A stretch of DNA of 8,829 nucleotides from assembly GCA_021768055.1 (NCBI GenBank), contig JAASSE010000016.1, positions 1-8,829 on the forward strand, written 5' to 3'. The translations under genes and the position numbers were made by a program. Positions 7,386-8,829 of the stretch are shown one piece after another. The notes beneath the pieces are model-generated. The model saw only the letters and a list, made by a program, of their open reading frames with translations, did no database searches and was not told the DNA's origin. How positions within the stretch are numbered: position 1 is the stretch's first letter; every line of letters starts with the position of its first letter. Source of the stretch: Gammaproteobacteria bacterium. GTDB taxonomy: Bacteria > Pseudomonadota > Gammaproteobacteria > SZUA-229.

Positions 7386-7862
7386 TTATACCGGTTCAAA
7401 CCCCCAGTCCCTCGGCGTTTCTGCCTCGACAAACTGTGCCAGCTTCTGTGAAAGCTCTTCGCGTTCATTGCACAAGATATGGCTGGCCATCGGCAGGAAG
7501 ATTTCTTCCTCCTTTTCATGGTGCTGAATCATATGAAACTGCAGGGTTTGCAACACTTCCTCCGTAGCGTCAGCATCCCTGGCATTGATGTATCCTGCAG
7601 CATCCCTGAATAATTTAACAATCAGATCATGCTCATCACGCAGCGCTAAAGTTGGCTTATACGGCGCACTGGTTCTGGCTTCATAGGCAGGGAACAGGAC
7701 TTCATCCTCCTGTGCCATGTGGTGCTTGAGCTTTTTAACCAGCTCGTTGAACGCCTGTTCCAGTGCCCACCAGTCATTAATATCCGCCGCTTCACGGCAT
7801 TGTCCTATGAGGTATTCAAATTCCGAGTGATCGTGTACAAGCCAGTGCTCGGTACTTTTCAT
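7386..7862 (-). CDS. hemerythrin-like (HHE) di-iron domain protein
   Basis: With the ATG start chosen here the protein has 158 residues and is a single hemerythrin-like four-helix bundle. Such proteins bind a non-heme di-iron centre and serve in oxygen or NO sensing, iron handling or repair of damaged iron-sulfur clusters. Candidate ligands follow the family pattern: VHDHSEF with H10/H12, HHMAQEDEVLFPAYE with H48 and E52, LRDEHDLI with H78, and FHMIQHHEKEEEIFLP with H110, H114 and E119/E120. There is no signal peptide or membrane segment, so it is a soluble cytoplasmic protein. The frame also has an upstream TTG at 7880 that would add six residues, but a good AAGGGA lies nine bases before the ATG, which favours the ATG. 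It is a separate unit from the glycogen operon. Its exact role (YtfE-like repair, oxygen buffering or other) is not decidable here. Confidence 0.9.
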   Translation of the reverse strand: MKSTEHWLVHDHSEFEYLIGQCREAADINDWWALEQAFNELVKKLKHHMAQEDEVLFPAYEARTSAPYKPTLALRDEHDLIVKLFRDAAGYINARDADATEEVLQTLQFHMIQHHEKEEEIFLPMASHILCNEREELSQKLAQFVEAETPRDWGFEPV

Positions 7863-7871
7863 GTTCAAGGT

Positions 7872-7877
7872 TCCCTT
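7872..7877 (-). promoter_or_regulatory. Shine-Dalgarno that decides the hemerythrin start
   Basis: AAGGGA on the minus strand sits nine bases before the ATG at 7862. It lies inside the possible TTG-initiated extension (TTG at 7880), so it can serve only the ATG. No comparable motif precedes the TTG. Confidence 0.6.
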
Positions 7878-8127
7878 CAATGTATCTTGCGGATGTCACA
7901 TGCCTCAGTCATTTTGCATCCACACCATGGTCCTGACTTAGACCCATTCCATGCTTATTCTCTACAATACTGCGCACAAATTCAAAGCGTCTCAACCTTG
8001 CTGCCCAAATATCACGTATCTAGTTGAAATACAGACGATTCCCGCATCCGGCCCTGCGCAAAGTGACCGCCGCAAGGCCTCGACCGGCTTCAGCCGGACA
8101 GAAACCAGCACTAATCTCGAACTTTAC

Positions 8128-8280
8128 CGGTGTCGTTTATTGATAGGGACCGGCCAGCACGGATTGCTCTCCAGGTTCATGGCACAGACCGGGATACCTT
8201 ATATATATGTCAAACTCGTAGCTACAGCGTTTACATTCGGGCCGAGGCAGATCATTAACTGGATATTTGTTCAGCGTTGT
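8128..8280 (+). pseudogene. possible relic of a GtrA-like membrane protein
   Basis: Within a 127-codon open frame starting at 7951, residues 60-110 read like the C-terminal half of a GtrA-family protein (small four-helix membrane proteins linked to polyprenyl-phosphate sugar translocation). The segment TGIPYIYVKLVATAFTF followed by IINWIFVQR resembles the usual pattern of Gly-x-Pro-Tyr, a small-residue helix, then an Asn/Trp-containing end with basic residues. The flanking parts of the frame are Ser/Arg/Thr-rich and resemble nothing I know. The start at 7951 has no Shine-Dalgarno, and the frame is too short and too polar for a working GtrA protein. It may be decayed coding DNA or a chance resemblance; I made the match by eye only. 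Confidence 0.25.
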
Positions 8281-8375
8281 GCCGTTTACTATTGTCGAAA
8301 GAACAGGCCATGCACCCGGCTTCCGATAATGTGAATGAGTAGTGCACGCAGAAACATTTCATGATTCAGAATATG

Positions 8376-8393
8376 GCGATACGTGCGTACCGC
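8376..8393. repeat. imperfect palindrome upstream of the mrpE promoter
   Basis: GCGATACG and CGTACCGC flank two bases and are complementary at seven of eight positions. The centre lies about 52 bp before the predicted mrpE transcription start, where an activator or repressor could bind. No regulator family is recognised from this sequence, and a single imperfect palindrome of this size can occur by chance. Confidence 0.3.
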
Positions 8394-8424
8394 TGCATCG
8401 GTGTTTTTCGCCACAAGCCATTGT

Positions 8425-8430
8425 TATAAT
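8425..8430 (+). promoter_or_regulatory. predicted -10 element for mrpE
   Basis: An exact TATAAT lies 35 nt before the mrpE ATG and predicts a start of transcription near 8437 with a leader of about 29 nt. The -35 region is poor: only T-rich bases (TGTTTT) stand 17 bp upstream. The promoter may therefore be weak or depend on an activator. Confidence 0.5.
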
Positions 8431-8465
8431 CAAACTAATGACCTGGGCATAATACCAATAAAACC

Positions 8466-8829
8466 ATGAAATACCCGGTGAAACACAGTATCGGCCTTGC
8501 AATCTTGTTGTTTGCGTTATGGCTGGGATTGTCAGGCCAGCTTAATGTACTGATGCTGTCGCTGGGACTTGCCTCGACATTGCTCATAGTCCATATCGCC
8601 CTACGCATGGATAGCATCGATCAGGAACGCTACCCCGCACACATGACCATTTTGTTGCTGCGTTTCTGGTTATTCCTGGCCCGCGCAGTCATCGTTGCAA
8701 ACATTGACGTCATCAGGCGCATACTCAAGCCCGGTAAAAACATAAGCCCGCAATTTTTTGAATTACCGCTAACAAAAAAGGCCGGCCTGTCACGCGTTAT
8801 CTATGCGAACGCCATTACCATGACACCGG
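8466..8829 (+). CDS. mrpE: Na+/H+ antiporter subunit E (MnhE/MrpE), 3' end missing
   Basis: The frame is open from the ATG to the right edge (121 complete codons); full-length subunit E is usually about 160 residues. It is a small inner-membrane subunit of the multi-subunit Mrp/Mnh cation/proton antiporter, which exports Na+ in exchange for protons and supports pH and salt homeostasis. Two hydrophobic stretches are seen near residues 8-45 (LAILLFALWLGLSGQ, then LNVLMLSLGLASTLLIVHIAL). They are followed by LLLRFWLFLARAVIVANIDVIRRILKPGKNISPQFFELP near 69-108 and by the start of the family's C-terminal NAITMTP motif, cut by the edge. Mrp operons that open with subunit E usually continue with F and G, so those genes probably lie just outside. 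No Shine-Dalgarno is visible before the ATG. The start agrees with the family's short N-terminus. Confidence 0.9.
   Translation, partial: MKYPVKHSIGLAILLFALWLGLSGQLNVLMLSLGLASTLLIVHIALRMDSIDQERYPAHMTILLLRFWLFLARAVIVANIDVIRRILKPGKNISPQFFELPLTKKAGLSRVIYANAITMTP

Larger units (their letters stand above)
7863..8465. other. long divergent intergenic region between hemerythrin and mrpE genes
   Basis: About 600 bases separate two divergently transcribed genes, so both promoters should be here and no terminator is expected. For the hemerythrin gene the best sigma-70 candidate I can see is weak: TTGAAT at 7980-7985 and GAGAAT at 7957-7962 on the minus strand, 17 bp apart. For mrpE there is an exact TATAAT at 8425-8430. 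A GC-rich mini-palindrome lies at 8084-8097 and an imperfect one at 8376-8393. A plus-strand frame open from 7951 to 8334 carries a GtrA-like segment, listed separately. No tRNA, known riboswitch or mobile-element end was recognised. Confidence 0.6.

Noticed and set aside
8084..8097. The palindrome CCGGCTTCAGCCGG as a terminator or operator.
   Set aside because: It is a six-base stem with a two-base loop and no T-run. It lies between divergent genes where no terminator is needed, and GC-rich motifs of this size arise by chance.
8140..8153. A second FNR-type site beginning with TTGAT.
   Set aside because: The partner half is ACCGG instead of ATCAA, so only one arm matches.

Overview
The window looks like part of a chromosome from a gammaproteobacterium, probably a facultatively anaerobic or redox-versatile lineage. 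The protein families (GlgB, MalQ, GlgC, Glk, a GH57 enzyme, an Mrp antiporter subunit), the roughly balanced base composition and an exact FNR/ANR-type operator all fit, but no single marker fixes the species. There are no rRNA or tRNA genes, no CRISPR array, no insertion sequences and no phage genes. I see nothing that demands a wholly new system.

Positions 1-7184 hold one compact minus-strand operon for storage-glucan metabolism, transcribed glk > glgC > GH57 > malQ > glgB. The gene junctions are 0 nt (stop codon abutting start codon), a 7-nt gap, a 4-nt ATGA overlap and an 8-nt overlap. glgB runs off the left edge. Glucokinase makes glucose-6-phosphate from glucose released by the glucan enzymes. 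GlgC makes ADP-glucose, GlgB introduces alpha-1,6 branches, MalQ shuffles alpha-1,4 glucan chains, and the GH57 enzyme is an alpha-glucan hydrolase or transferase of undetermined specificity. Glycogen synthase (glgA) and phosphorylase (glgP) are not in the window; they may lie beyond the left edge or elsewhere.

Positions 7185-7385 form the control region of that operon. It holds an exact TTGAT-N4-ATCAA palindrome (the FNR/ANR/DNR consensus), with a plausible -10 element exactly where a class II FNR-activated promoter would have it. A perfect 9-bp inverted repeat lies three helical turns further upstream. Together they suggest that oxygen limitation switches on the glycogen operon.

Positions 7386-7862 encode a small hemerythrin-like di-iron protein on the minus strand. 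Positions 7863-8465 are a long divergent intergenic region. It contains a stretch that may be a decayed GtrA-like membrane protein, and the promoter of the next gene. From 8466 to the right edge, on the plus strand, is the start of an Mrp/Mnh Na+/H+ antiporter subunit E gene, probably the first gene of an mrp operon that continues outside.
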